Source: Actinomycetaceae bacterium MB13-C1-2
GTDB lineage: Bacteria > Actinomycetota > Actinomycetes > Actinomycetales > Actinomycetaceae
Assembly (NCBI GenBank): GCA_035621235.1
Contig: CP141731.1
Location: 1,860,001 to 1,924,000 of the forward strand
Direction: 5' to 3'
DNA length: 64,000 nucleotides
Made by a program: the position numbers and the translations under genes. Position 1 is the first letter of the stretch, and the number at the start of each line of letters is the position of its first letter. The notes under the pieces were generated by a model that saw only the letters and a program-made list of their open reading frames with translations, had not been told where the DNA came from and did not search any database. Shown in pieces: positions 38,661 through 48,188 of the stretch.

Positions 38661-39290
38661 CTAAACCAGGTCCGCCGTCGACAATGACTTGATTGTCCGA
38701 AGCAATTTGTCGGTCATGATGCAACTCGCGATGGGCACCACGCGCAGGAGAGGATGGAGTGTCTCACCCCAGTTGTATCTTTCTCTCGTAAGCAAGCGGG
38801 TCCGTCTGTCTCCGACGGGCACCAAAACGAACGCCCACGAGAACGAATCAGGGAATCCTTTACCGGGACCCTCTTTTGTCTGGTCCTCAACGAACGCCAG
38901 CGCTTGACCTGGAATCACCTCGCCAACGATTAGCTCAACCTCGGGAGCCAATCGAACAACATCACCAACGTTGCGAGACTGCCACTCGGGTCGAATCTCG
39001 TTTATCCCCTCAATATCGCAACCGATGGCGTTTTCGAGAGCCTCATAGGAATAGAATCCTCCCCGGTCCTGACCTATCTGCAAAAGCCACGGCCAGATGT
39101 CTTCGGGAGGCGAGTCGATCGTGATGCCATGAGTTGCAACGAGCTGCACTGCTGGAATATGAGAATCTCCGGGCAACTCCATGTCTTGTTCGGTCGGCGT
39201 TGCGCCCCAGGTCTTCGAAGCATGAGCCACCCATGCCCCAAGAGTTGCCGCACCAAGGACTCCTGCTGCTACCAGACGCTTGGCTCCCAT
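38661..39290 (-). CDS. SRPBCC family protein with N-terminal membrane anchor
   Basis: 209 aa. A hydrophobic N-terminus (VAAGVLGAATLGAWVA) could be a signal peptide or anchor. The rest fits the SRPBCC/START-like fold seen in small secreted or membrane proteins of actinobacteria: ITIDSPPEDIWPWLLQIGQDRGGFYSYE and GEVIPGQALAFV are characteristic. Substrate unknown. It follows the HAAS-type protein on the same strand. Confidence 0.75.
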   Translation of the reverse strand: MGAKRLVAAGVLGAATLGAWVAHASKTWGATPTEQDMELPGDSHIPAVQLVATHGITIDSPPEDIWPWLLQIGQDRGGFYSYEALENAIGCDIEGINEIRPEWQSRNVGDVVRLAPEVELIVGEVIPGQALAFVEDQTKEGPGKGFPDSFSWAFVLVPVGDRRTRLLTRERYNWGETLHPLLRVVPIASCIMTDKLLRTIKSLSTADLV

Positions 39291-39311
39291 GCGGTGATAC
39301 TACCAAGGTGA

Positions 39312-40319
39312 TTAGCGCGGCGCGTATTGAATCCCAGCGGCATGTAGCGCTTTGTTCCACACGCTGAAGATGCTGATGACACCAATCCCCACAATGATCG
39401 CTCCTGCAATCGTGCCCATAATGTGAGGCACTGTCGCGTCGATCTCTGGGCGCGAGACGAGAAGGTCGATGAGCTCCGGATTCACCAGTGCTCCAGTGAT
39501 AAGCAGATAGAGAGCTTCCCCGGTGAAGAGGAGGGTAGTGATGGTGTCCGCCGCGGCGAGACCCTTGCTCCATCCGCGACTGCGGTAGACCATGATGGCG
39601 ACGACCGCATCCACCGCAAGAAGAAAAAAGAGTGCAGTGATCCACCAGGGCCACAACTGAGGATTTAGCACTGAGAAATGGTTGGTTTGTTCTCTTACCC
39701 CTGTGCTCGCATCGAAGTGATCCCCGCCGAGAAAAACGAGTCCTATAAAGTGATCCCAGAGAAGCGCGCCTGCGGCTAGCGTTACAAAGATAAGAGAACC
39801 CGCTAGGTCAACGACACTGGCTCCGTTTTCCTGCGGCTCTGGCAGAGAATCTGGATCCCATGTCACTTTGGCTTCAGCGCCGGCGCGCTCCGCGACTGCA
39901 AAAGCGAGTGTGGTCCAGAAAATCACGTTGATGACGCTGCCAATCGCAACCGATATAACCGTGGCAATGAGGTCCCCGATAGGAGCATCTTCGATGAGTT
40001 TAGCGATAGCGATGACGGCGACGGCACACGTCGGTACGATCCACAGCAGGAGTCTCAATAGGCGCCGCCACAGCAGGTAGTAGCGAGGCCCAATGAGGTA
40101 GAGAGGTTTGTCGGCGAAATCCGCCGCGAGTCGCCGTGGGTCTCCGAGATCCATCAATGTGGCGCGCTCGGCGCCCTCGTGCGATTCTCCCGCCTCCACG
40201 CGAGTGTCAATCTCGTCGGCGATGGAGGCGACCAGTTCTTGTCGAACGTCTTCCTGGGACAATGCAGGAAGGCCGTTTGTCACCGCGAAAATGTAGCGTT
40301 CTGTCAACGTCGATGTCAT
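39312..40319 (-). CDS. HAAS-type signalling membrane protein
   Basis: 335 aa from ATG 40319, which overlaps the padR stop (ATGA). Residues 1-75 form the HAAS/permease-prefix-like soluble domain (VRQELVASIADEIDTRVEAG ... LGDPRRLAADF). The remainder has about seven membrane segments. HAAS proteins are regularly encoded beside PadR repressors and are thought to be signal transducers in the membrane; the exact role is unknown. An upstream in-frame extension runs into padR and is rejected. Confidence 0.82.
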   Translation of the reverse strand: MTSTLTERYIFAVTNGLPALSQEDVRQELVASIADEIDTRVEAGESHEGAERATLMDLGDPRRLAADFADKPLYLIGPRYYLLWRRLLRLLLWIVPTCAVAVIAIAKLIEDAPIGDLIATVISVAIGSVINVIFWTTLAFAVAERAGAEAKVTWDPDSLPEPQENGASVVDLAGSLIFVTLAAGALLWDHFIGLVFLGGDHFDASTGVREQTNHFSVLNPQLWPWWITALFFLLAVDAVVAIMVYRSRGWSKGLAAADTITTLLFTGEALYLLITGALVNPELIDLLVSRPEIDATVPHIMGTIAGAIIVGIGVISIFSVWNKALHAAGIQYAPR

Positions 40320-40660
40320 TGCGGCTCCTTTGGGTTCGGGAGGGAAGCGATAGCGGCGCTCAAGGCCGCCCATTCGTCGGTCAGCTCGCGGTCAAGAGCT
40401 CTTCCGGCGGGTGAGGTGCGATAGAACTTGCGAGGTCGGGACTGGTCTGTGTTCCACTCGCTGACCAGGTAGCCCTGTTTTTCGAGGCGGCGTAGCAAAG
40501 GGTAAAGGGTGTTCGTGTCGGTAAAGAAGCCAAAGCGCGCCAGATTCTCGAGGAGCCCGTATCCATAACCAGGTTGTTGCAACAACCGAAGGCACGCCAG
40601 CACGATGGTACCGCGCCGCACTTCCTGCAGGTGCGTCTCGAACGCCTCATCGGAACTCAT
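40316..40660 (-). CDS. PadR family transcriptional regulator
   Basis: 114 aa winged-helix repressor. RRGTIVLACLRLLQQPGYGYGLLENLARFGFF and LYPLLRRLEKQGYLVSEW are PadR signatures, followed by a short helical tail for dimerisation. Start is ATG 40660 rather than a GTG 9 bases upstream, because the promoter places the transcript start at or next to that ATG, which would make it leaderless. It probably represses its own operon with the HAAS protein and, perhaps, the SRPBCC gene. Confidence 0.9.
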   Translation of the reverse strand: MSSDEAFETHLQEVRRGTIVLACLRLLQQPGYGYGLLENLARFGFFTDTNTLYPLLRRLEKQGYLVSEWNTDQSRPRKFYRTSPAGRALDRELTDEWAALSAAIASLPNPKEPQ

Positions 40661-40697
40661 GCTTAACACTATAGTGTGTGTCGCACACTATAGGCAA
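40660..40697 (-). promoter_or_regulatory. padR promoter with overlapping palindromic operator
   Basis: On the minus strand TTGCCT (40697-40692) and TATAGT (40673-40668) sit 18 bases apart, and the -10 lies about seven bases before the ATG at 40660. A 10-bp inverted repeat (CTATAGTGTG at 40669-40678, CACACTATAG at 40684-40693) with 5-nt spacer covers the spacer and -10. The layout is what autorepression by a PadR dimer would need. Confidence 0.75.
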
Positions 40698-40785
40698 TCA
40701 GACCCTAAGGGTGTCGATAGTCGCCACAGTGCGTCGTCCTGAGGTTTGCGAGGCTCTTGGTTTTCAAAGTGGCGCATGTGCGGGC

Positions 40786-40971
40786 TCACGGGTGAAGAGA
40801 ACTCGCTTGGTGGAAGATTAAGGCTGTTAGGCGCAGCGCTTTTAAGGCGGCCTCTGAAGTGAGGTGTCCGCCCGCGACGAGTTGCGCGCTCCCGTGGGCC
40901 GTGCCCCACAGGGCTGCAGCCGCCGTAGCCAGGTTTTCTTCTGACATCTGCGGGCAAAGCTGGTGCGTGAG
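40786..40971 (-). pseudogene. TetR family regulator, C-terminal remnant
   Basis: The minus strand encodes LTHQLCPQMSEENLATAAAA followed by LWGTAHGSAQLVAGGHL, which matches the C-terminal ligand-domain end of TetR regulators. The frame is closed upstream by a TAG and no HTH domain can be found, so only about 60 residues remain. The lost N-terminal part would lie toward the accessory region, suggesting the gene was cut by an insertion or deletion at the island edge. Confidence 0.65.
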
Positions 40972-41297
40972 CTAGGGGGCGTTGTGAGTGACACCAGTAG
41001 CTCGGCAGCTGCCGACAAGAGTGCTGCGCGACGGAGCGACGTTTGGGTGAACGTCTAGAACTCTCATTAGGCAGGTATGACCTCGACATGGGCAGTTCAG
41101 AACTGACCGGGGGGCGAGGCAGGCCGTGTGCTTAGGCGAGTCCACAGCTACTCTCCGGTGTATCCGCAACAAAGTCGGCGAGTGGTTCCAAGCAAGTGTG
41201 CTTTTACACACCGGGAGACGTTCGCAACCCTTTGGCGATAAGCTCTGGGCTCTGCCGATCTCCAGCCTTTGGGAACAGTAACGGCTCGGGACAAGAC
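40972..41297. other. Junction between backbone and accessory region
   Basis: No gene is recognised. It lies between the TetR remnant and the double-HTH gene and marks the point where codon use changes. No tRNA or clear direct repeat was seen that would mark an attachment site. Confidence 0.5.
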
Positions 41298-41828
41298 ATG
41301 AAGGGCGAGGAAAGATCACGCGGAAAACCGAGCTTGCTGAGAAAGATAACTAAACGACACCGTATCCAAAAGAGTGTCAGAGTGGTGGAGCTCCTACGGA
41401 CTTACTGCAATCAAGACGAGACAGTCCGCCAACTCGATGGCCTGGTGGCAGAGGCCCGAGGTCAGATCAGAGGTGCAGCGCCGCGACGCGTGCCGCGCCC
41501 TCCGCGATCGGGGCGTAAAGGGAAGCACTTGCCTACTGAAACGGAGCGGGCCATTGTGGCCGAGTACCAGGCAGGGCAGACGATGAAAGCGATCGCGACG
41601 AAGCACAGTATTCATCGCGTCACGGTCAGCGAGGTACTCGATAGGACGGGCACGCCGAAACGACCGAAGGGCATGAGCCCGAGCGAAGTCGACATGGCCG
41701 CACGCCTCTATGAGTCTGGCCTCTCGCTTGCGAGTGTCGGCGCGCAGCTCAATTTCGACGCAACAACGATCCGCACGATGCTTCTACGAAGCGGCATAGC
41801 GACGCGTGACTCACATGGACGGTACTGA
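41298..41828 (+). CDS. Double helix-turn-helix protein (recombinase-associated type)
   Basis: 176 aa from ATG 41298; a GTG at 41196 would add 34 poorly conserved-looking residues. The basic N-terminus is followed by two HTH units: VAEYQAGQTMKAIATKHSIH-type (about 110-135) and YESGLSLASVGAQLNFDATT-type (about 150-172). This tandem arrangement resembles the DNA-binding tails of serine resolvases and small HTH proteins carried on mobile elements. No catalytic resolvase domain is present. Confidence 0.7.
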   Translation: MKGEERSRGKPSLLRKITKRHRIQKSVRVVELLRTYCNQDETVRQLDGLVAEARGQIRGAAPRRVPRPPRSGRKGKHLPTETERAIVAEYQAGQTMKAIATKHSIHRVTVSEVLDRTGTPKRPKGMSPSEVDMAARLYESGLSLASVGAQLNFDATTIRTMLLRSGIATRDSHGRY

Positions 41829-41840
41829 CCGGAATTCACG

Positions 41841-44464
41841 CTAGAACCCGTAAAGGTGCTGGCGAGCGTTGAAAGCTGCTGGCCCGCCCTCGAGCACGTT
41901 CTCAACGTGTGAGCGAATGGCTACATCGTCCAGGGAGCCGATCCCGTCCGCTGCCGCACGGCCGTTCTGGCCATCTCCTTCGAGAGCCACAATCAACTCA
42001 GCATCCCCGAGCACGGGAACGTTCGCATTATGGGTGCTCGCGATGATCTGACGCTTACCCTTGAGTCTCCGAAGGTTGATGACGATGCCGTCATAAACAA
42101 ATCGGTTGTCGAGATCGTCCTCAGGTTGGTCGATCACGAGCGGAGCGTTTGATGCGCCGAGCAAGAGAAGGAGCAGTGCGGTCGCACGCTGTCCTTTCGA
42201 CAGATCGTCCATCTTCTTGAACTCGCGTGTGCCGGTTCCTGCCTGCACGTCCAGCTGCACCTCCACAGCTTGCCCAACCGACTGCTCCTCAAGCTGGCGG
42301 AAAAGGGGCTCACCGGCCTCGATCAGAGATCGTGCCTGTGCGCCGGTGATCGAGAACTGTGCACTCAGCTCAGACTCGCCAGCTCGTGCCGCCTCCACGA
42401 AAGCACGCGTTGAGAAGTTGTCCTGGTCAATCGCCGCCATGATGCGATTGCGCTGACCGGAGATGGACTGGTCGATCAACGACTTGATGTGCTTCCGATC
42501 CGACGCGGGGACAGGCTTTACGATCACGACACCGCCGGTCGCGGCGTTCGCGGCACGGATCGCTTCGGTCAGTTCTCGTGCCCGGTCGTTCTCGTGGCCT
42601 GCGAGTGTCTGCAGCAGGGTGTCCCGCTCGGTTTGCAGGCCTTGGAGACTCGTTGCGATACCGGCGCGTCGAGACTCCTTAGCCTTCAGCGTCTCCAGCG
42701 CTTTGGTCGTGTCGAGGTACTTGTTGGGTTCCAGCCCCTCCGCCACGAGCTTGCGAAGCACCTCATCGGTTCGTCGCGCTGCTCGCGAACTGCGTCTGAC
42801 CATTCGGTCTTCGCTGTCTCGATCTCCAAGGATGCCGCGTCGAGCGCTGTGCGGGCCTCAGCCGCAAGAGCAGCCAGCTTGGCGGCCAGTGTCGTCGACG
42901 CAGCCTGAGCGCGCTTGAGATAGTCAGATCTGGGTGAGTCGTCAATGTTCTCGAACGCGGCCTCCAGCTTCGTGATCAGCTGCGGGTCGGTGAGCGCTGT
43001 TAGCGATTCCTGAGCTGTAGCCACGCGCGCCGTTGCCTCGGTGAACGCCGCTTCATCCTGGGTGAGTCGCGTAACTTCCTTGAGGCGAGTCGGCACATCC
43101 GTGTCGGTGTAGTGCCGCACCTGCTCCTCTAGCCGCGGGATATCCGCAAGCTCATCTTCGAGCTGAGTTCGCCCTTCCTCCGCACGAGTCAGCTTCTCTC
43201 GATTCAGCTTGAGTTTCTCCAAGGTGTCGGTGTGCTCGACTGTCAGTTCGCCGCTCCCTTGGAACCGCTGCAGCATACTCGCGACCTTCGAGCTGTCGTT
43301 CGTCAGCTCGGCGAGCTCGTGCTGTCCGAAGATCTCCACGTTTGCGATGACATCGACTGGCCGCAGGTTGGTGGCAGTACCGCTCTCGTCTTTCACTACC
43401 GGAAGGTTGTTGACAGAGCGTTCGACGGTGAACGTGCGCACCGACGGCGAGGTGGTCTCGACAAGCAGCTTCACCACGGTGCCTGACTTGAGCACGCCGT
43501 TCACGATGCCGTCATGGTCTCGCTTCGCCTCTGCACCAATCGGAGTGAGCCCCAGCACGAATCGGAGGCTCTCAATGGCGGTCGACTTCCCAGTTCCTCG
43601 TCCGCCAATGAGTGTCGTGAGATCGGTCGAGAGCGGGATCGTCACGCCGTCCAGGAAGCCGCCGACCCACGAGATCTCCTTCAGGGTGGGGCGCGCCTCG
43701 ATCGCGGGATCTTCCAGCGAGACGCGGGTCTCCGGAGTACGGACGGCGAGCTTGAGACTGTCCACGGAGAGGCGACTGACCTTGAACCAGCAGCTCGCGC
43801 CCTCGCTTTGGAGGGCGGAGGGCTTCGTCACATCGTCGGCATGGATCGCGGCGAGCGGGTGAGCTCTGTCGTAGGGCTTGGTGCCGTTGAGGATCGCCGA
43901 CTGGTCTGTGCCATCGGGTTGGCTCGGCGTGATGCCGAGTGCATGAAGGTCCGAGTGCTTGATCTTGGTGACGAGTGGCTGTCCAGCGCGGCCGGTCAGG
44001 AGGCCGCTGTTTGGGACGTTGACGTGGGCAGGAATCACGAGGGCGCCCTGCGCGGTCATCTTCTCGAGGATGTCGGTGAACGGCTCGCCGGTTGTTCCGT
44101 TGGCGCAGCCGGGCGCGACCCCGCACATCCCGATCGCGGCGTTGATCGTTGCTGCGGTGGTACACGCTTCGAAGATCACAAGGATGTGGATGCCCTCGTC
44201 GGAGTTCGCTTCGAAGCCGGGAAGGGCAACGATGCCCCGCTCGGCCGCGTCGCGGATGAGCTGAAATGAGGAGTCGACCTTCCAGTGATCCGTGATGGCC
44301 AACAGGTCGATGCCCTGCGCTTCGCACTCGTCGAGCAGAGCCTTGTTGTAGTCTGCCTCCGTGTTGTACGTGGCCGATGGCGCGTTCTTCCCCTGGTATT
44401 CGTAGGGGTTCACCTGGAGTGCAGCTCGCACCCACCGTGCTCCATGTGTTGTCTTCCCGCTCAT
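41841..44464 (-). pseudogene. TrlF-like PHP/SMC-type ATPase, split by a frameshift
   Basis: Two overlapping frames join into one protein of about 875 aa. The first (44464-about 42770) holds a PHP-like domain (AITDHW near residue 56, GFEANSDEGIHILVIFE) and Walker A GGRGTGKST near 287, then a coiled coil. The second (about 42770-41841) holds the second coil arm, an ABC-like signature LSKGQRATALLL and Walker B LVIDQPEDDLD. The frame changes around 42765-42780. The first PHP metal motif (HxH) reads QVNP here, so the PHP site may be inactive. A GTG at 44491 is an alternative start. The family (TrlF AAA-like ATPases) is associated with defence and stress loci. It is last in the hsd operon. Confidence 0.7.
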
Positions 44465-44492
44465 CTCTGTCCTCGCAGCCTGCAAATGCACA

Positions 44493-47400
44493 TCACTTGT
44501 GCCTCCTGTTCACCTTGATAGGCGATACATCTGGGTCATACGAACTGACGGTTCCGTGACCCTTCAAGCACTCAAGTAGGGCTCGGTCTGCGGGGGTATT
44601 CGCGATGTGCAGGGCGGTGCGTCCCACCGTGGTCAACTTCGAATAGTCGCCTCCCAGCGACTGCAAGATCGCGAAGAGGTCTGCGCGGGCAAGGTCGCCA
44701 AGGTGCGGTTCGAGAAGGGGTACTACGTACTGCGCAGAAGCGCCACCCTGCGCCATCTTCTGCACGACGACGGACGGGATGGTGTGCCCGTGCTTCACAG
44801 CAAGGCGCGCCAGTTCATTCAGCCCTCGCTGCCCAGCGACCTCGGCGTACGCTTCAGACTGCTCGACGATCACCCGCTTGATCGCGTCCTCGATCTCATT
44901 GTCGGCGAGAAGCGCCGCCAGATCCGGCTGCACCAGCTCCGGCGTCATGTAGCTCGCGAACTTCTCCGACTCGCGGATGAACGCCCTTCGCGTTGGCCAA
45001 TCAGTCGCCGCAAGGTGCGCATATGACTCGGCGGTGTCCGAGATGATGTCGTACTTGAGGAGTAGCGCGAACAAGTCGCCGGTCTCGGCAGCAATCTCCC
45101 CAATCTCGAGGTGGCTGCCCAGCTTCAAGCTCGCAACAAGGTCCGCGCGCAGTGTTGCGGCTGGCAGCTGCTCCCGCGCCGCAAGGATCGTGGTCGCCAA
45201 CGTGGTCTTCTCGCCCTCGTCGGCCGACTCAGCCTCGGTGAGCGTGCCTGCTGCGGCCAGCAGCGGAGCGAGGTGGGCATCGACTCCAAGAGCAGCAACG
45301 TATCGGCTGACGTTGTTGAACGTTGCAGGGAACCGCTGATGCATAGCCAACGCCGGCCACGCTCCCTCGGAGATGGCGCCAAGATCGACAACCTGGCACG
45401 CTGGCGCAGCGCGCTCAACCACGTCGGCCAGGCGAGGCGTCCCTTGCTCGAGTAGTTCCTCGAGCACTGCGATGAACTGCTCACCTGTATCGACCGCTGC
45501 GGAAGAGCCTTCGATCGCGCCCAGATAGACATCGATATGTTCGAGGACGTAGTCATAGACCGTCTTGTTCGCCGCTCGGATGACGTCGAGAGCAACCGTC
45601 TCGTCATTGCCAATCGCGAGGGTCAGGTTCTCATGCGTGATGTCGTACAAACTGCGCGAGACGAACGACGGACGGGCACTTGCCGAGAGCGGCGTCAGGC
45701 TAGGCAGCGTGATACTCGCCTCGGCGAAGAGCGCTCCAACTCGCTCTGCCTGGGCGGACATCCCGTCGTTCGTGAGGACGGAGAACTCCGCGTAGTGCGT
45801 TCGTAGATAATCGACGACCCGCGCGTCCGTGCGCTGCGCTGACGATGACAGATTCGCCAGTGCAACGTCTACTAGTTCTAGCTGCGAAGCGTCGTCCAGC
45901 TCCGCTTGGTTCACGAGGTAGAGAAGCGTTCTCGGCGACACTGTCACAAACCGCTGGACGAGTTGTGCGCGCTGCTCACCGGCGGTCAAGTACGCCTGCA
46001 GGAACTGCGTCTGACTCTCTCCCAGGCCAACCAGCGAGCGAATCATGATGTCGGCTGCATCAGCGTTGGTTGCAAGGAGACGATCAAGGATCGGGATGTT
46101 GTAGAGCGCTGGTTCTTTCAGTGCGCTCTTGCCACGTTCCCGCACGACGGCATCGACATCCTCCGGGCCGAGTTCAAAGTGCGCATCCATCAGGTCTCGC
46201 TCGACGTGGTGGATGATGAAGTTCGTCGCCGCTGGGCTTACGCGGTCGCCGTGGAACGTCGAGGTGTACAGCGTGAAGTTGCGGTTGATGTGTCCGGCCC
46301 GAACAAGCTGATAGGCCAAGCCGGGCTTGAGCAGTGCCTTGGCGACGTACTCAAGCGACTGCGCCGTCTCCTTGTAGGTCGCAGACGTACCTTCGCTCGC
46401 AGGCGTGTCGAGTTCCTTGAACATGACTAGAAACTCCGGGCGCTTGATCAGATCACCCATGTCCGCACCGCGCAGGAACTTGATGTCCTCGAACTTCTCG
46501 TTGAGTTGTTCATTCAGCGGATCCCGATCTGCATCGCTCCAGCTGTCAGCATCCAATGGATCACCGAGCGCGCCGACAAGGCTGGATCGCGAGAACGTTA
46601 GTACGTTGCCAGACGACATCTGCTGACGGAGCTCTGGGTCACCATCCGCCGCAACGAAAGCCGCCCAGAACTCCGCACTTCGTAGATCCGCGTCCGACTT
46701 CGGGGCGCCATCAACCGAGGATGTCAAACCGTTCCGACGTCGGCTTCCTAGCGCTGAGGCCGAGGCTGCCGTCCGTTTGATGTGCGCCGCCAGCAAGTCC
46801 CCAAGGTGGGAGCTGCGCGACTCTGCGCCGCTCTTGCGTGCAAGCCGCTGCCGAAGCGTACGACGCTCGCCCTCGATCCGCTTGATGTTCTCGGTTACCA
46901 GCTCGCGACTGAGCTTGTAGAGGGTGTCCAGATTGCTCTTACCGAGTCGGATCGTCTCGAAGTCCGTGAGGTGCGTGCTTTTGTAGAGCATCATCGCGAA
47001 CAAGTCAGTCTCGCTCAGGTCGAGTTGCTCACCGTCGCCTGAGAAGATTCGATCGCGGAAGACGATGAACTCGTTGCGGACGTTCTTCAGCAGCCGCATA
47101 TCAGGGACGTACTGCGCAGCCAGATCGAGCAGTTCCGGCTCCACCTTGTGCTCGATCTCGGCCAGCAACCGAGTCGCCAGGTTCCGTGCACTGCGATGCG
47201 TGATGAACGGCACCACCGGAATCACGAGATCAAAGAACTTGGTGCGGTTAGCACGCACCGCCTCAGCCTGCGCCGGATCCTCGATTGCCAGTACGCCTGT
47301 CTCGAGCTTGCGGCCTTCCGCCTCCAGCCCGATTCGGTCGAAGATGCTGTCCTTGATCGCATAGATGAAGCGGATCGGCTTCTCGATCTGTGGTGAGGCG

Positions 47401-48188
47401 TTGAGCAAGGTATTGAGTGCGCGCAGCGTCTCGAAGATGTGTGAGTCGTTGAACCGGTCGATGTCTTCGAAGATCACGACGTCACGATCCGACACGTCGA
47501 AGAAGTAGACGATCTCGTCAAGGTACTGGTCAAAGTACGAGACGGAGTTGTCATCGAGGGTGACCGTGGCCGCACCCGCCGAGAACTGCTTGATGCGGAT
47601 CTTCCCGTAGAACAGCCAGCGCACCAGGAGCACCGCTGTCGTTGCCACGACCCAAACGATCAGGTGTGCCCAGACCCCGAGATCGTTCAGTGCTGTGAAG
47701 GTGGCCGCGATCCGCGCGGTCCACCCGGTCAGAAGGAAGATGACGGCAACGGCGAGGCCCAACAGGGCGGCAGTGCCGAGTTCTCTCCACCCCTGGAAGC
47801 GTTCGATCCGGCGAAACCGAGATGCAGGAGTCTTGCTGGGATCCTCTCGGTAGAGCAGCTGCTTAACGATCTCCTGCTGGATGCGGTTCGTCGGAGTCGT
47901 GGCATGCAGCGGCACCGACTCGTCTAGCTTGGACGCTTCAATCGGGGCAAGGGTGGACAGCGAAAGCTCGACGACGCGGCCGTCAAGGCGCTTCCCGAGC
48001 TCCCGCAAGATGCTGCTCTTGCCGACGCCGTAGTTGCCGGACAGCGCGATGTTACGAATCTCATCGTCTTCAAGCGCAGCCTCAAGTGCCGAGACGTAGC
48101 CACTGTGCTCAGCTTCGAGGTACTCAGGGGTGAGTGGGATGAGGCTCCACTTGGACTTCTCGGTCGGTTCCTTCGGGGCGTAGCTCAT
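44493..48188 (-). CDS. YobI-like P-loop NTPase with transmembrane hairpin
   Basis: 1231 aa. Walker [10 protein letters not shown] at residues 51-59 and Walker [11 protein letters not shown] near 237-246 make it a KAP/STAND-related P-loop NTPase; two membrane helices (about 140-156 and 171-191) lie between them, the KAP hallmark. The remaining 900 residues are helical repeats, ending in an ankyrin-like [20 protein letters not shown]. The Bacillus YobI family has the same architecture. The start overlaps the hsdR stop by four bases. Membrane-anchored NTPase in a restriction operon suggests a sensor or abortive-infection effector; this is inference. Confidence 0.8.
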   Translation of the reverse strand: MSYAPKEPTEKSKWSLIPLTPEYLEAEHSGYVSALEAALEDDEIRNIALSGNYGVGKSSILRELGKRLDGRVVELSLSTLAPIEASKLDESVPLHATTPTNRIQQEIVKQLLYREDPSKTPASRFRRIERFQGWRELGTAALLGLAVAVIFLLTGWTARIAATFTALNDLGVWAHLIVWVVATTAVLLVRWLFYGKIRIKQFSAGAATVTLDDNSVSYFDQYLDEIVYFFDVSDRDVVIFEDIDRFNDSHIFETLRALNTLLNASPQIEKPIRFIYAIKDSIFDRIGLEAEGRKLETGVLAIEDPAQAEAVRANRTKFFDLVIPVVPFITHRSARNLATRLLAEIEHKVEPELLDLAAQYVPDMRLLKNVRNEFIVFRDRIFSGDGEQLDLSETDLFAMMLYKSTHLTDFETIRLGKSNLDTLYKLSRELVTENIKRIEGERRTLRQRLARKSGAESRSSHLGDLLAAHIKRTAASASALGSRRRNGLTSSVDGAPKSDADLRSAEFWAAFVAADGDPELRQQMSSGNVLTFSRSSLVGALGDPLDADSWSDADRDPLNEQLNEKFEDIKFLRGADMGDLIKRPEFLVMFKELDTPASEGTSATYKETAQSLEYVAKALLKPGLAYQLVRAGHINRNFTLYTSTFHGDRVSPAATNFIIHHVERDLMDAHFELGPEDVDAVVRERGKSALKEPALYNIPILDRLLATNADAADIMIRSLVGLGESQTQFLQAYLTAGEQRAQLVQRFVTVSPRTLLYLVNQAELDDASQLELVDVALANLSSSAQRTDARVVDYLRTHYAEFSVLTNDGMSAQAERVGALFAEASITLPSLTPLSASARPSFVSRSLYDITHENLTLAIGNDETVALDVIRAANKTVYDYVLEHIDVYLGAIEGSSAAVDTGEQFIAVLEELLEQGTPRLADVVERAAPACQVVDLGAISEGAWPALAMHQRFPATFNNVSRYVAALGVDAHLAPLLAAAGTLTEAESADEGEKTTLATTILAAREQLPAATLRADLVASLKLGSHLEIGEIAAETGDLFALLLKYDIISDTAESYAHLAATDWPTRRAFIRESEKFASYMTPELVQPDLAALLADNEIEDAIKRVIVEQSEAYAEVAGQRGLNELARLAVKHGHTIPSVVVQKMAQGGASAQYVVPLLEPHLGDLARADLFAILQSLGGDYSKLTTVGRTALHIANTPADRALLECLKGHGTVSSYDPDVSPIKVNRRHK

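Noticed and set aside
42765-42780. Programmed ribosomal frameshift in the TrlF-like gene
   Set aside because: The site has no slippery heptamer or homopolymer, so decay or error is more likely.
43514-44269. 251-codon plus-strand frame
   Set aside because: Antisense to the TrlF-like gene, which has strong motifs.
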